From: JAUSIF01 sp036556265
Lineage (GTDB): Bacteria > Pseudomonadota > Alphaproteobacteria > Rhizobiales > Xanthobacteraceae
Length of the DNA stretch: 30,143 nt
NCBI GenBank assembly: GCA_036556265.1
Contig: DATBJU010000110.1
Location: 1 to 30,143 of the forward strand
Direction: 5' to 3'
This document shows, piece by piece, positions 8,635-18,090 of this stretch (positions are counted from its first letter, which is position 1; each line of letters opens with the position of its first letter). The position numbers were made by a program, and so were the translations under genes. The notes beneath the pieces are model-generated. The model was not told the DNA's origin, did no database searches, and saw only the letters and a program-made list of their open reading frames with translations.

Positions 8635-8847
8635 TCAGTTGGTCGTTGAGCTCGGTGTCGATATTTGCGCCGTCGTCGCCGGCTGCATCTGTTCCACTGC
8701 GGCCCTGGTTGGCGTCGTAGCCTCTTGCGTCGTCGCCACGGGTTGAGTCGCCGGGGTCTGGGCGTAGCCGCCGCAACCTTCGAATGCCGCCGCTGGGATT
8801 GCGACGAGCGACAATCCAAAGGCCAGTGCCAGAGAAAGCTTCTTCAT
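8635..8847 (-). CDS. Small secreted protein of unknown function
   Basis: I do not recognise a named family. The 70-residue product starts MKKLSLALAF and has a clear Sec signal peptide (basic KK, hydrophobic 4-20, likely cut after Ala21), leaving about 49 residues in the periplasm or outside. The mature part is Thr/Gln/Ala/Ser-rich low complexity (e.g. TTQEATTPT), with a single cysteine at 25 that is not in a lipobox. The start is supported by GGAGA about 7 bases upstream; the frame stays open further upstream, but that part reads as non-coding. It lies 97 bases downstream of xerC on the same strand and has its own terminator at 8584-8615. Function unknown. Confidence 0.7.
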   Translation of the reverse strand: MKKLSLALAFGLSLVAIPAAAFEGCGGYAQTPATQPVATTQEATTPTRAAVEQMQPATTAQISTPSSTTN

Positions 8848-8944
8848 TGGCACGTCTCCATCACCGGCATGGGAGAATCCACGCCGGACGCGAAAGCCTA
8901 GACCCGTTTCCAGTGCGGTGGAAGGCGTCCTTGGAGGCTGAAAT

Positions 8945-9934
8945 TCAGTCACGCGCACGCGGATGGGCCGCGCGATAGGCCTCGACGAGATGAGTGGAAT
9001 CGACGGCCGTGTAGATCTGTGTCGTGGCGAGCGAGGCATGTCCCAACAGTTCCTGGATTGAGCGCAGGTCTCCGCCGCGTGCGAGCAGGTGTGTTGCAAA
9101 AGAATGACGCAGCGCGTGTGGGGTCGCCGTGTCGGGCAGACCGAGCGCGCCGCGCAGGCGCTCCATCGCGAGCTGAACGATCCGCGGCGACAGCGGTCCG
9201 CCGCGCTCGCCGCGGAAGAGCGGCGCGTCGGGCGCGAGATCGAGCGGACAAATTGCGATGTAGTCGGCGACGGCCTGCGCCACTTGAGGCAGCACTGGCA
9301 CCATGCGCGTCTTGCTGCCTTTGCCGGTAACGGTGATCTGATCGGTGCTGCCTGGAAGCGGCGCGTCGCGCCGCTTCAAACTGAGCGCTTCCGAGATGCG
9401 CAAACCCGAGCCGTAGAGCAGGGCGAGCACGGCCGCGTCCCGCGCAATCACCCAGGGTTCGCGTTGCTCGCCCGCACGGTTCGCCGGGTCGGCGACGCCG
9501 CGCGCGGAAACAACGGAGAGCGGCTTCGGCAGACTGCGGGCGACCTTCGGCCCGCGAACGGCGGTCAATGCCGCGACCTTGCCGCGGCCTTCGCGCTCGA
9601 GGAAGCGAGCGAAAGAGCGTGCCGCGGCAAGTGATCGCATCAGCGTGCGGGCTTCGATGCCATCGCTGCGGCGGCGAGAGAGGTAGGCGCGCACATCGGC
9701 AGGGGCGAGGCGGGCGAGCTCGGGCAGTTTCGGCTTGCCGCCGAGGTGTTCCGCGAGAAATCCGAGGAAGCCCGCAACGTCGCGGGCATAGGCTTCGAGC
9801 GTTTTCGCCGCGAGCCGGCGCTCATGTGCGAGGAAGCCGATCCAGCGCCGCGCCTCGGCAGCGACATCCTTCGCGGACACCGCGGAGACCGCGGCGACCG
9901 CGAGTTCAGCTGGATCCAGATCCTTGTCCCTCAT
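8945..9934 (-). CDS. xerC: Tyrosine recombinase XerC
   Basis: Site-specific recombinase that, with XerD, resolves chromosome dimers at dif during division. It has 329 residues from the ATG at 9934, which follows AAGGGA by 4 bases; a GTG at 9949 is a less likely start. The N-terminal SAM-like core-binding domain covers about 25-115. The catalytic domain shows all family residues: Arg179 (GSGLRISEA), Lys205 (TGKGSK), His273 and Arg276 (HALRHSF), His299 (LGHAS) and nucleophile Tyr308 (TTQIYTAV). It is divergent from priA and not next to phage or integron genes, which favours the housekeeping XerC over an integrase. XerD is the nearest alternative. Confidence 0.92.
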   Translation of the reverse strand: MRDKDLDPAELAVAAVSAVSAKDVAAEARRWIGFLAHERRLAAKTLEAYARDVAGFLGFLAEHLGGKPKLPELARLAPADVRAYLSRRRSDGIEARTLMRSLAAARSFARFLEREGRGKVAALTAVRGPKVARSLPKPLSVVSARGVADPANRAGEQREPWVIARDAAVLALLYGSGLRISEALSLKRRDAPLPGSTDQITVTGKGSKTRMVPVLPQVAQAVADYIAICPLDLAPDAPLFRGERGGPLSPRIVQLAMERLRGALGLPDTATPHALRHSFATHLLARGGDLRSIQELLGHASLATTQIYTAVDSTHLVEAYRAAHPRARD

Positions 9935-10013
9935 GGCGTCCCTTGACACAGGGCGGATGATGTCAGCCGATCCTTTCCGAACGCTTGATGGCGATTCCCG
10001 AAGCGGCAGACCG

Positions 10014-12179
10014 ATGGACGACCGTACCGTCGACGTGCTCGTACCTGTGGCCGTCGACTCACCGTATACCTACCGCATTCCGGAGGGTGTAGCGCTCGCG
10101 CCCGGAGACATTGTGGCGGTGCCGCTTGGCCCGCGCCGCGCCATCGGCTGCGTGTGGCCGGCTGGGCGGGCACGGACGCCGGCGGCGGCCAGGCTCAAGC
10201 CGATCTCGGCGCCGCTCGACACACCGCCATTCTCCCAGGAGCTCCTGAGCTTTATCGATTGGGTCGCTGACTACACGCTTGCTCCGCGCGGCATGGTGTT
10301 GCGCATGGCGTTGAAACTCGACGAGAAGGGGGAGGCAGCGCGCATCGGCGTTCGCATCGGTGCGGCCGTGCCGAAGCGCAAGACCTCCGCGCGCGAGCGC
10401 GTTCTCAAGCTGATGTCGGACGGCTTGGTTCGCAGCAAGGCGGATGCGGCTCGGGAGTCCGGCGTAACTCCATCGGTGATCAGCGGGCTGCTCGACGAGG
10501 GCGCGCTGGAGGCCGCGGAGATTCCCCCGGAGCCGGTCGCGCGCGTCCCGAACCCCGGCCACGCGGAGCCCGTGCTCACGACCGCGCAGCAGACTGCGGC
10601 GGCCATGTTGCGGGAGGCGGTGGCGGCGCAAAAATTCTCCGTTCATCTTCTCGACGGGGTCACCGGCTCGGGCAAGACGGAAGTCTATTTTGAGGCCGCG
10701 GGTGAGGCGATCCGGCGCGACAAACAGACGTTGATCCTGCTCCCGGAAATCGCCCTCACCGCGCGCTTCCTTGATCGCTTCGCCGATCGCTTCGGGGTTC
10801 GGCCCGCGGAATGGCACTCGCAGGTTTCGTCGCGTAAGCGCGCCCGCACATGGGAGGCGGTCGCGCGCGGCGAAGTGGCGGTGGTCGCCGGCGCGCGCTC
10901 GGCACTGTTCCTGCCGTTCAAGGACATCGGGTTGATCGTCGTCGATGAAGAGCACGATCCCGCGTACAAGCAGGAAGACGGCGTGCACTATCACGCGCGC
11001 GATATGGCGGTGGTGCGCGGCTCGCTCGCGGGTGCGCCGGTCGTTCTCTCTTCGGCGACGCCCGCGATCGAAACTGAGGTGAACGCAAGGCGTGAGCGCT
11101 ACAGGCGTTTGTCGCTGCCCGAGCGTTTCAGCGGCAGCGCCATTCCGCCGCTGGAGGCCCTCGATCTTCGCAAGGAAGGACCCGCAAGGGGGCGTTGGAT
11201 CGCGCCGCGGCTGGAAGTGGCGATGCGCGAGACGATCGAGCGCGGCGAACAGGTGTTGCTGTTCCTGAACCGACGCGGCTACGCCCCGCTCACGCTCTGC
11301 CGTACCTGCGGCCATCGTATGCGCTGCCCGAACTGCGACGCATGGCTCGTCGAGCATCGCTACCACCAGCGGCTCAGCTGCCATCACTGCGGCTTCTCCA
11401 TGCCGCCGCCCGGGGCGTGCCCGAAATGCGATACGAAGGGTTCGTTTGTCGCGTGCGGACCGGGCGTGGAGCGACTGGAAGAGGAAGTGAAATCGTTGTT
11501 TCCGAGGGCGCGCACGCAGGTGCTGTCGAGCGATCTCTCGGGTGGAGTGGAACGTCTGCGCATCGAACTTGAGGCCATCGCCAAGGGCGAGGTGGACGTG
11601 GTGATCGGTACCCAGCTCGTGGCCAAAGGGCACCATTTCCCATCGCTTGCGCTCGTGGGCGTGGTCGACGCTGATCTCGGGCTCGGATATGGCGACCCGC
11701 GTGCGGCCGAGCGCACGTTCCAGCTTCTGCATCAGGTCGTTGGACGCGCGGGGCGTGAGGCAGCGCCCGGGCGGGGCCTGTTGCAGACCTATCAACCGGA
11801 GCACCCGGTGATGCAGGCGCTGATCGCAGGCGACCGCGACGCCTTCTACAGTCGGGAAATTGCGGCGCGAGAGGAGGCGGGGCTGCCGCCCTTCGTGCGC
11901 CTCGCGGGCCTGATCGTCTCGGCGAAGGATGGCCCTCAGGCGGAGGCTTATGCACGGAAGCTCGCCGCCGCTGCGCCACGCGAGGAGCACGTGCGCGTGC
12001 TAGGCCCTGCCGAAGCGCCGCTCGCGCTGATCCGTGGCCGTCGGCGCTGGCGCCTGCTCGTCAAGTCGCCACGTAACTTCGACTTGTCACGCTATCTTCG
12101 AAAGTGGCTCGCCGCGGGTCCGAAGGCGAAAGGAAGCGTTCAGGTGATCGTTGACGTGGACCCGCAGAGCTTCCTGTGA
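10014..12179 (+). CDS. priA: Primosomal protein N' (replication restart helicase PriA)
   Basis: 3'-5' DNA helicase that reloads the replisome at stalled forks. From the ATG at 10014 it has 721 residues and starts MDDRTVDVLVPVAV, in line with family starts; in-frame ATGs at 9957/9960 (the latter after GGGCGG) and 9933 are alternatives. N-terminal 3'-DNA-binding domain (1-~100), winged helix (~120-170), Walker A GVTGSGKT at 215-222, DEEH box at 311-314, SSATP at 346-350. Eight zinc-binding cysteines occur in four pairs (429/432, 438/441, 456/459, 469/472). The C-terminal helicase lobe includes GTQLVAKGHHFP and QVVGRAGR. Divergent from xerC with a very short shared upstream region. Confidence 0.96.
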   Translation: MDDRTVDVLVPVAVDSPYTYRIPEGVALAPGDIVAVPLGPRRAIGCVWPAGRARTPAAARLKPISAPLDTPPFSQELLSFIDWVADYTLAPRGMVLRMALKLDEKGEAARIGVRIGAAVPKRKTSARERVLKLMSDGLVRSKADAARESGVTPSVISGLLDEGALEAAEIPPEPVARVPNPGHAEPVLTTAQQTAAAMLREAVAAQKFSVHLLDGVTGSGKTEVYFEAAGEAIRRDKQTLILLPEIALTARFLDRFADRFGVRPAEWHSQVSSRKRARTWEAVARGEVAVVAGARSALFLPFKDIGLIVVDEEHDPAYKQEDGVHYHARDMAVVRGSLAGAPVVLSSATPAIETEVNARRERYRRLSLPERFSGSAIPPLEALDLRKEGPARGRWIAPRLEVAMRETIERGEQVLLFLNRRGYAPLTLCRTCGHRMRCPNCDAWLVEHRYHQRLSCHHCGFSMPPPGACPKCDTKGSFVACGPGVERLEEEVKSLFPRARTQVLSSDLSGGVERLRIELEAIAKGEVDVVIGTQLVAKGHHFPSLALVGVVDADLGLGYGDPRAAERTFQLLHQVVGRAGREAAPGRGLLQTYQPEHPVMQALIAGDRDAFYSREIAAREEAGLPPFVRLAGLIVSAKDGPQAEAYARKLAAAAPREEHVRVLGPAEAPLALIRGRRRWRLLVKSPRNFDLSRYLRKWLAAGPKAKGSVQVIVDVDPQSFL

Positions 12180-12419
12180 GAGGCTCCCGGTCGCCCGGGC
12201 CGCAACTTGGTCGCACCCCGGAAGTGCCCATTCGATACGGCTTTCTTCACCTTCCAGGCAGGTTCGTCGTGTTGCGCCTGACATGCCCCTATGTTACTGA
12301 ACCGCCGGCTTTCGAGGGGCGCACGAAGCCGCGTCCTTCTCCACAACGACAGTCCGTACGGCATAGTCGGGCCTCCGCTGCGGGCAATCCGCGTGGAGCC
12401 AACCCCACAGGGAAGAATC

Positions 12420-12977
12420 GTGGCCGACGAACCGATCGTCTCCGGCATGGCGGGCCGTTATGCGACCGCTTTGTTCGAGCTCGCGCTCGAAGAGAAAGCG
12501 CTCGACGCGGTCAGGACTGACCTCGACAACTTCGACAAGCTGCTCGACGAAAGCGCGGACCTCGTTCGCCTGGTAAGGAGCCCGGTGTTTGGTGCGGACG
12601 AGCAAGAGCGTGCGCTCTCGGCGGTGCTCGACAAGGCGAAAATCGGCGGTCTTGCGGAGAAGTTTCTCCGCCTCGTCACGGAGAAGCGGCGACTGTTCGC
12701 CATCCGCGAGATGATCAGGGCGTTCCGTGTTCTGGTTGCGCGCCACAAGGGCGAGACCCGCGCCGAAGTTGTGGTAGCTGAGCCGCTTACCGAGAAGCAC
12801 CTGGATGCGCTGAAATCGGCGATCGCGGGCGCGGCGGGCAAGAACGTCGCGCTTGACGTCAAGATCGATCCCTCGATTCTCGGCGGCCTCAAAGTGAAGC
12901 TCGGCAGCCGCATGATCGACGCTTCATTGAAGACCAAGCTCAACTCCATCCGTATTGCGATGAAAGAGGCACGGTGA
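12420..12977 (+). CDS. atpH: ATP synthase F1 delta subunit
   Basis: OSCP-type delta subunit joining the F1 head to the peripheral stalk of the membrane ATP synthase. It has 185 residues from the GTG at 12420, chosen because AGGGA lies about 7 bases upstream and the product starts VADEPIVSGMAGRYATALFELA, the usual alphaproteobacterial N-terminus. The frame is open back to an ATG at 12291, but those 43 extra residues look like translated leader. The C-terminal VVVAEPLTEKHLDAL and DPSILGGLKVKLGSRMIDASLKTKL are family signatures. First gene of the F1 operon. I found no convincing promoter in the 240 bases after priA. The stop overlaps atpA in TGATG. Confidence 0.95.
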   Translation: MADEPIVSGMAGRYATALFELALEEKALDAVRTDLDNFDKLLDESADLVRLVRSPVFGADEQERALSAVLDKAKIGGLAEKFLRLVTEKRRLFAIREMIRAFRVLVARHKGETRAEVVVAEPLTEKHLDALKSAIAGAAGKNVALDVKIDPSILGGLKVKLGSRMIDASLKTKLNSIRIAMKEAR

Positions 12978-14506
12978 TGGATATCCGCGCTGCGGAGATC
13001 TCCGCGATCCTGAAGGACCAGATCAAGGATTTCGGCCAGGAGGCGGAAGTCTCCGAAGTCGGCCAGGTGCTGTCGGTCGGCGATGGAATCGCCCGCATCT
13101 ACGGTCTCGACAACGTGCAGGCCGGCGAGATGGTCGAGTTCGAGAACGGCATCAAAGGCATGGCCCTCAACCTCGAAGTCGACAATGTCGGCGTCGTTAT
13201 CTTCGGCACCGACCGCGACATCAAGGAAGGCCAAACCGTCAAACGTACGCGTGCGATTGTGGACGTCCCGGTCGGCAAGGCGCTGCTGGGTCGCGTTGTG
13301 GATGCGCTCGGTGAGCCGATTGACGGCAAAGGCCCGATCAAGACGAAGGAGCGGCGACGCGTGGACGTCAAGGCGCCCGGCATCATCCCGAGAAAGTCGG
13401 TGCACGAGCCAATGGCGACGGGACTAAAGGCAATCGATGCGCTGATCCCGATCGGCCGCGGCCAACGCGAGCTCATCATCGGCGACCGGCAGACCGGCAA
13501 GACCGCGGTCGCGCTTGACACGATTCTGAACCAGAAGTCGCTCAATCAGTCGAATGACGAGAAGGTCAAGCTTTATTGCGTTTACGTCGCGGTCGGGCAG
13601 AAGCGTTCCACCGTCGCGCAGTTCGTGAAGGTGCTCGAGGAGAACGGTGCGCTCGACTATTCGATCGTGATTGCCGCAACCGCGTCGGACCCGGCGCCAA
13701 TGCAGTTTCTCGCCCCGTTCTCCGGCTGCGCTATGGGCGAGTATTTCCGCGACAACGGCATGCACGCCGTCATCATCTACGACGATCTATCGAAGCAGGC
13801 GGTCGCCTATCGGCAGATGTCATTGCTGCTACGGCGGCCGCCGGGACGCGAGGCGTATCCGGGTGACGTCTTCTACCTGCACTCGCGACTGCTGGAACGT
13901 GCGGCCAAGCTCAACGACGAGAAGGGCGCGGGCTCGCTAACGGCACTGCCGGTGATCGAGACGCAGGCGAACGATGTATCGGCCTACATCCCGACCAATG
14001 TGATTTCCATTACGGACGGCCAGATCTTCCTGGAAACCGATTTGTTCTACCAGGGCATTCGCCCGGCGGTGAACGTGGGGCTGTCGGTGAGCCGCGTCGG
14101 TTCCTCCGCCCAGACCAAGGCGATGAAGAAGGTCGCCGGCCGCATCAAGGGCGAACTCGCGCAATACCGTGAGATGGCGGCGTTCGCGCAGTTCGGTTCG
14201 GATCTTGATGCCACCACGCAGCGACTGCTTAATCGCGGCTCCCGCCTCACCGAACTGCTGAAACAAGGGCAGTTCTCGCCGCTAAAGATGGAAGAGCAGG
14301 TGGTCGTGATTTATGCGGGCGTGAACGGGTTCCTCGATCCGCTCGCGGTCGATCGCGTGAAAGCCTTTGAAAACGGGCTTTTGGCGCATATCCGCGCGAA
14401 ACACGCAGACATCCTGGAGACGATCCGATCGACGAGAGATCTCGGCGATGACACGGCTGGCAAGCTGAGGTCGGCGGTAGAAGCGTTTGCCAAGTCGTTC
14501 ACTTGA
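12977..14506 (+). CDS. atpA: ATP synthase F1 alpha subunit
   Basis: Regulatory nucleotide-binding subunit of the F1 head (three alpha, three beta). The 509 residues start MDIRAAEISAILKDQI at the ATG that overlaps the atpH stop by one base. P-loop GDRQTGKT at 169-176; DLSKQAVAYRQMSLLLRRPPGREAYPGD family signature around 270-297 (given here in part: GREAYPGD at 290-297); arginine-finger region SVSRVGSSAQ with Arg373, equivalent to the E. coli residue. The length is standard. 18 bases separate it from atpG. Confidence 0.98.
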   Translation: MDIRAAEISAILKDQIKDFGQEAEVSEVGQVLSVGDGIARIYGLDNVQAGEMVEFENGIKGMALNLEVDNVGVVIFGTDRDIKEGQTVKRTRAIVDVPVGKALLGRVVDALGEPIDGKGPIKTKERRRVDVKAPGIIPRKSVHEPMATGLKAIDALIPIGRGQRELIIGDRQTGKTAVALDTILNQKSLNQSNDEKVKLYCVYVAVGQKRSTVAQFVKVLEENGALDYSIVIAATASDPAPMQFLAPFSGCAMGEYFRDNGMHAVIIYDDLSKQAVAYRQMSLLLRRPPGREAYPGDVFYLHSRLLERAAKLNDEKGAGSLTALPVIETQANDVSAYIPTNVISITDGQIFLETDLFYQGIRPAVNVGLSVSRVGSSAQTKAMKKVAGRIKGELAQYREMAAFAQFGSDLDATTQRLLNRGSRLTELLKQGQFSPLKMEEQVVVIYAGVNGFLDPLAVDRVKAFENGLLAHIRAKHADILETIRSTRDLGDDTAGKLRSAVEAFAKSFT

Positions 14507-14524
14507 GGCACCGAGAAGGACGCG

Positions 14525-15400
14525 ATGGCTTCGCTCAAGGACCTGCGCAACCGGATCGCCTCGGTAAAGGCAACGCAGAAGATTACCAAGGCGATGCAGA
14601 TGGTCGCCGCGGCGAAGCTTCGGCGCGCGCAGGCGGCGGCGGAAGCGGCGCGACCCTATGCGGAGCGCATGGAACGCCTGCTCGGCAATATCGCAGCGAG
14701 TATGACGTCGACGCCGGAGTCGCCGAAACTTCTGGCCGGCACTGGGAAAAGCGATTCGCATCTCCTGCTCGTGTGCACGGCCGAGCGCGGTCTGTGCGGT
14801 GCGTTCAACTCGTCGATCGTGCGGCTGGCGCGTGAGCGCGCGAACTCGCTCGCCGCGGAGGGGAAGACGGTCAAATTCATGTGCGTCGGCCGCAAGGGCC
14901 ATGAGCAGCTGCGGCGCCAGTACGAAAAGCAGATCCTCGAGGTCGTGGACCTTCGTAGCGCGCGTGTTCTCGGTTACGAACACGCCGCCGATATCGCGCG
15001 CAAGGTCGTCGGTCGCTTCGAGCAAGGCGAGTTTGATATCTGCACGCTGTTCTATTCGAAGTTCAAGTCGGTGATCGCACAGATTCCGACCGCGCATCAG
15101 ATCATTCCGCCTGTGTTCCCCGAAGGCGACACCGGCCTCGGCCAGGCGGTCTACGAATACGAGCCGGAGCAGGAGGAGATCCTCGTTGAGCTCCTGCCCC
15201 GCAACATCGCGACGCAGATCTTCCGCGCGCTCCTTGAGAACGCAGCGTCCGAGCAGGGCGCTCGGATGAGCGCAATGGACAACGCCACTCGCAACGCCGG
15301 CGACATGATCCGGCGGCAAACAATCACCTATAACCGCACGCGCCAGGCGATGATCACGAAGGAATTGATCGAGATCATCTCCGGCGCGGAGGCGCTCTAA
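14525..15400 (+). CDS. atpG: ATP synthase F1 gamma subunit
   Basis: Central rotor shaft of F1; couples c-ring rotation to the catalytic sites. The 291 residues start MASLKDLRNRIASVKATQKITKAM, the conserved N-terminal coiled-coil helix. The central Rossmann-like part includes LCTAERGLCGAFNSSI-type sequence (CTAERGLCG at about 84-92). The C-terminal helix contains ARMSAMDNATRNAGDMI and ends ELIEIISGAEAL, as expected. AAGGA Shine-Dalgarno 6 bases before the ATG. Between atpA and atpD in the usual order. Confidence 0.98.
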   Translation: MASLKDLRNRIASVKATQKITKAMQMVAAAKLRRAQAAAEAARPYAERMERLLGNIAASMTSTPESPKLLAGTGKSDSHLLLVCTAERGLCGAFNSSIVRLARERANSLAAEGKTVKFMCVGRKGHEQLRRQYEKQILEVVDLRSARVLGYEHAADIARKVVGRFEQGEFDICTLFYSKFKSVIAQIPTAHQIIPPVFPEGDTGLGQAVYEYEPEQEEILVELLPRNIATQIFRALLENAASEQGARMSAMDNATRNAGDMIRRQTITYNRTRQAMITKELIEIISGAEAL

Positions 15401-15418
15401 TTCGAGAACGAGGACGAT

Positions 15419-16858
<1,440 letters not shown>

Positions 16859-16860
16859 CC

Positions 16861-17133
16861 ATGCAGATTCTCCAGCGCCGTTCCAATGCGATGGTGGCGT
16901 TCCTGGTGATCGGGTTGCTGATCGGCGCGCTGGCCGGCTACATGACCCGGCCGGAGTCCGCCGAAATCAGAATTGGTCCGTTGCAGATCGAAGTCACAGG
17001 CAAGGGGATTGCTTCGAGGAATGGTGAGCTGACGTCGAGCCAAGTGCAGCACATCGCGATCATCACTCTGGTCGGGGGACTGATCGGTCTCGGCTTCGGT
17101 TACGCGGTTGACCGCGGCAAACTGAAGTTCTAG
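16861..17133 (+). CDS. Two-helix glycine-zipper membrane protein inside the F1 operon, function unknown
   Basis: I do not recognise a named family. The 90 residues have two predicted membrane helices, 11-27 and 65-83, joined by a polar loop of about 37 residues; Arg6/Arg7 at the N-terminus and Asp-Arg-x-Lys-x-Lys after helix 2 predict both ends in the cytoplasm. Each helix has a GxxxGxxxG zipper (Gly18/22/26 and Gly72/76/80), and the helices resemble each other. GLGFGYAVDRG at 76-86 recalls the G-x-G-x-G-[YW]-x-[LI]-D-R pattern of AtpI-type F0 assembly proteins, but the match is short and could be chance. There is no acidic residue within a helix, so it is not a c subunit. It starts 2 bases after atpD and ends 10 bases before atpC, so it is certainly in the operon. 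Confidence 0.82.
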   Translation: MQILQRRSNAMVAFLVIGLLIGALAGYMTRPESAEIRIGPLQIEVTGKGIASRNGELTSSQVQHIAIITLVGGLIGLGFGYAVDRGKLKF

Positions 17134-17143
17134 GGCGTCGACG

Positions 17144-17560
17144 ATGGCAGGTTTCCCGTTCGAGCTTGTATCGCCCGCGCAACTCGTCTTTTCGGGCGAG
17201 GTGGAGCAGGTGGATGTGCCGGGCGCCGAGGGCGATTTTGGCGTGTTGGCCGGGCACGCGCCGTTCGTGTCGACGCTTAGGCCCGGCGTTCTCACGATCC
17301 GCGGAGGCGGTAACGCGAGACGCTACTTCGTGCGTGAAGGCTTTTCCGAAGTGAACGCAAAAGGGCTCACGGTCCTGGCGGAAACCGCGGTTCCGGTCGA
17401 GGAAATCGATCGTGAAGCGCTTGCGGCCGCGATCAAGGAGGCCGAGCAGGCGGTGTCGGAGGCGAAGGACGACGAGGGGCGCTGGAAGGCAATCGAGGTC
17501 GCCGACCGGCTCAAGGTCGCCGCCGCGCAGATCGGGCAGGCGGCGTCAACGGCGCACTAG
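17144..17560 (+). CDS. atpC: ATP synthase F1 epsilon subunit
   Basis: Epsilon subunit binds gamma and the c-ring and restrains ATP hydrolysis. The 138 residues start MAGFPFELVSPAQLVFSGEVEQVDVPGAEGDF (in part), the typical N-terminal beta-sandwich, with GHAPFVSTLRPGVL at about 37-50. A C-terminal two-helix region follows from about 85. AGGG Shine-Dalgarno 8 bases before the ATG overlaps the stop of the preceding membrane-protein gene. Last gene of the operon; its stop lies 2 bases from the stop of convergent rppH, so no intergenic terminator fits. Confidence 0.96.
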   Translation: MAGFPFELVSPAQLVFSGEVEQVDVPGAEGDFGVLAGHAPFVSTLRPGVLTIRGGGNARRYFVREGFSEVNAKGLTVLAETAVPVEEIDREALAAAIKEAEQAVSEAKDDEGRWKAIEVADRLKVAAAQIGQAASTAH

Positions 17561-17562
17561 CG

Positions 17563-18066
17563 TCAGGCCTCGCCAAATTCGCGAAACTCTTTGACGACCT
17601 GCTCGTAGACCTTGCGTTTGAACGGCACGACGAGCGCGGGCAGCCGCTCCATCTTCTCCCAGCGCCACTCCACAAATTCCGGCTCATGGCCGCCCGCCGG
17701 ATGCATCACGTCGATCTCGGAATCCTCGCCGACGAAGCGTAGCGCGTACCATTTCTGTGTCTGGCCGCGATACTTGCCCTTCCAAGCCTTGCCGACGATA
17801 TCGCGTGGAATGTCGTAGGAGTACCACTCCTTGGATTCCGCCAGCTTCTCTATCGAGGTGACGTTCGTCTCCTCGTACAGCTCGCGTAGCGCTGCCGGCC
17901 AAGGATCCTCATTGGCATCGACGCCGCCTTGCGGCATCTGCCACGCATGCGTCTCATCGACGTGCTCAGGACCGTCAGTGCGGCGACCGACGAACACGCG
18001 GCCCCTCTTATTGAAGAGCATCAAGCCGACGCACGGACGGTAAGGAAGGTCCTCGAAACGGGCCAT
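17563..18066 (-). CDS. rppH: RNA pyrophosphohydrolase (Nudix)
   Basis: Removes pyrophosphate from the 5' end of RNAs, starting their decay; the family also splits Ap4A. It has 167 residues. The start MARFEDLPYRPCVGLMLFN and the segment WQMPQGGVD are typical. The Nudix box runs 47-69 (G-x5-E-x7-REL-x-EE-x-N-V), with metal ligands in Arg61-Glu66; Asn68 replaces the consensus Gly. The C-terminal FVEWRW and PFKRKVYEQVVKEF match RppH rather than general Nudix enzymes. Last gene of the long minus-strand cluster, 24 bases after the deacetylase-like gene; Shine-Dalgarno weak. Confidence 0.95.
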   Translation of the reverse strand: MARFEDLPYRPCVGLMLFNKRGRVFVGRRTDGPEHVDETHAWQMPQGGVDANEDPWPAALRELYEETNVTSIEKLAESKEWYSYDIPRDIVGKAWKGKYRGQTQKWYALRFVGEDSEIDVMHPAGGHEPEFVEWRWEKMERLPALVVPFKRKVYEQVVKEFREFGEA

Positions 18067-18090
18067 GAAATGGATCGCACGAAGCCGCGG

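Noticed and set aside
8773..8784. Cys25 of the small secreted protein as a lipoprotein lipobox
   Set aside because: The residues before it are Phe-Glu-Gly, which do not fit the lipobox; a signal peptidase I site after Ala21 fits better.
9943..9971. TTGACA at 9943-9948 as a -35 box for priA
   Set aside because: At spacings of 16-18 bases the -10 candidates are AGCCGA, GCCGAT and CCGATC, none close to TATAAT; it also lies in the first bases upstream of possible priA starts.
10059..11990. A 643-codon open frame antisense to priA, and similar long antisense frames at 1485-2657 and 14282-16000
   Set aside because: They lie wholly opposite well-identified genes in GC-rich DNA, have Arg/His/Asp-rich compositions typical of antisense frames, and show no recognisable domain.
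12272..12300. TTGCGC-17-TACTGA as a promoter for the ATP synthase operon
   Set aside because: Only partial matches in both boxes; too weak to annotate.
12176..12520. Open frame of 114 codons between priA and atpH
   Set aside because: Overlaps the start of atpH in another frame, is Arg/Pro-rich and has no Shine-Dalgarno; reads as leader DNA.
16861..17133. The two-helix protein as an F0 c subunit or a c-like duplicate
   Set aside because: It has no carboxylate within either helix and its loop is about 37 residues rather than the short polar loop of c subunits.
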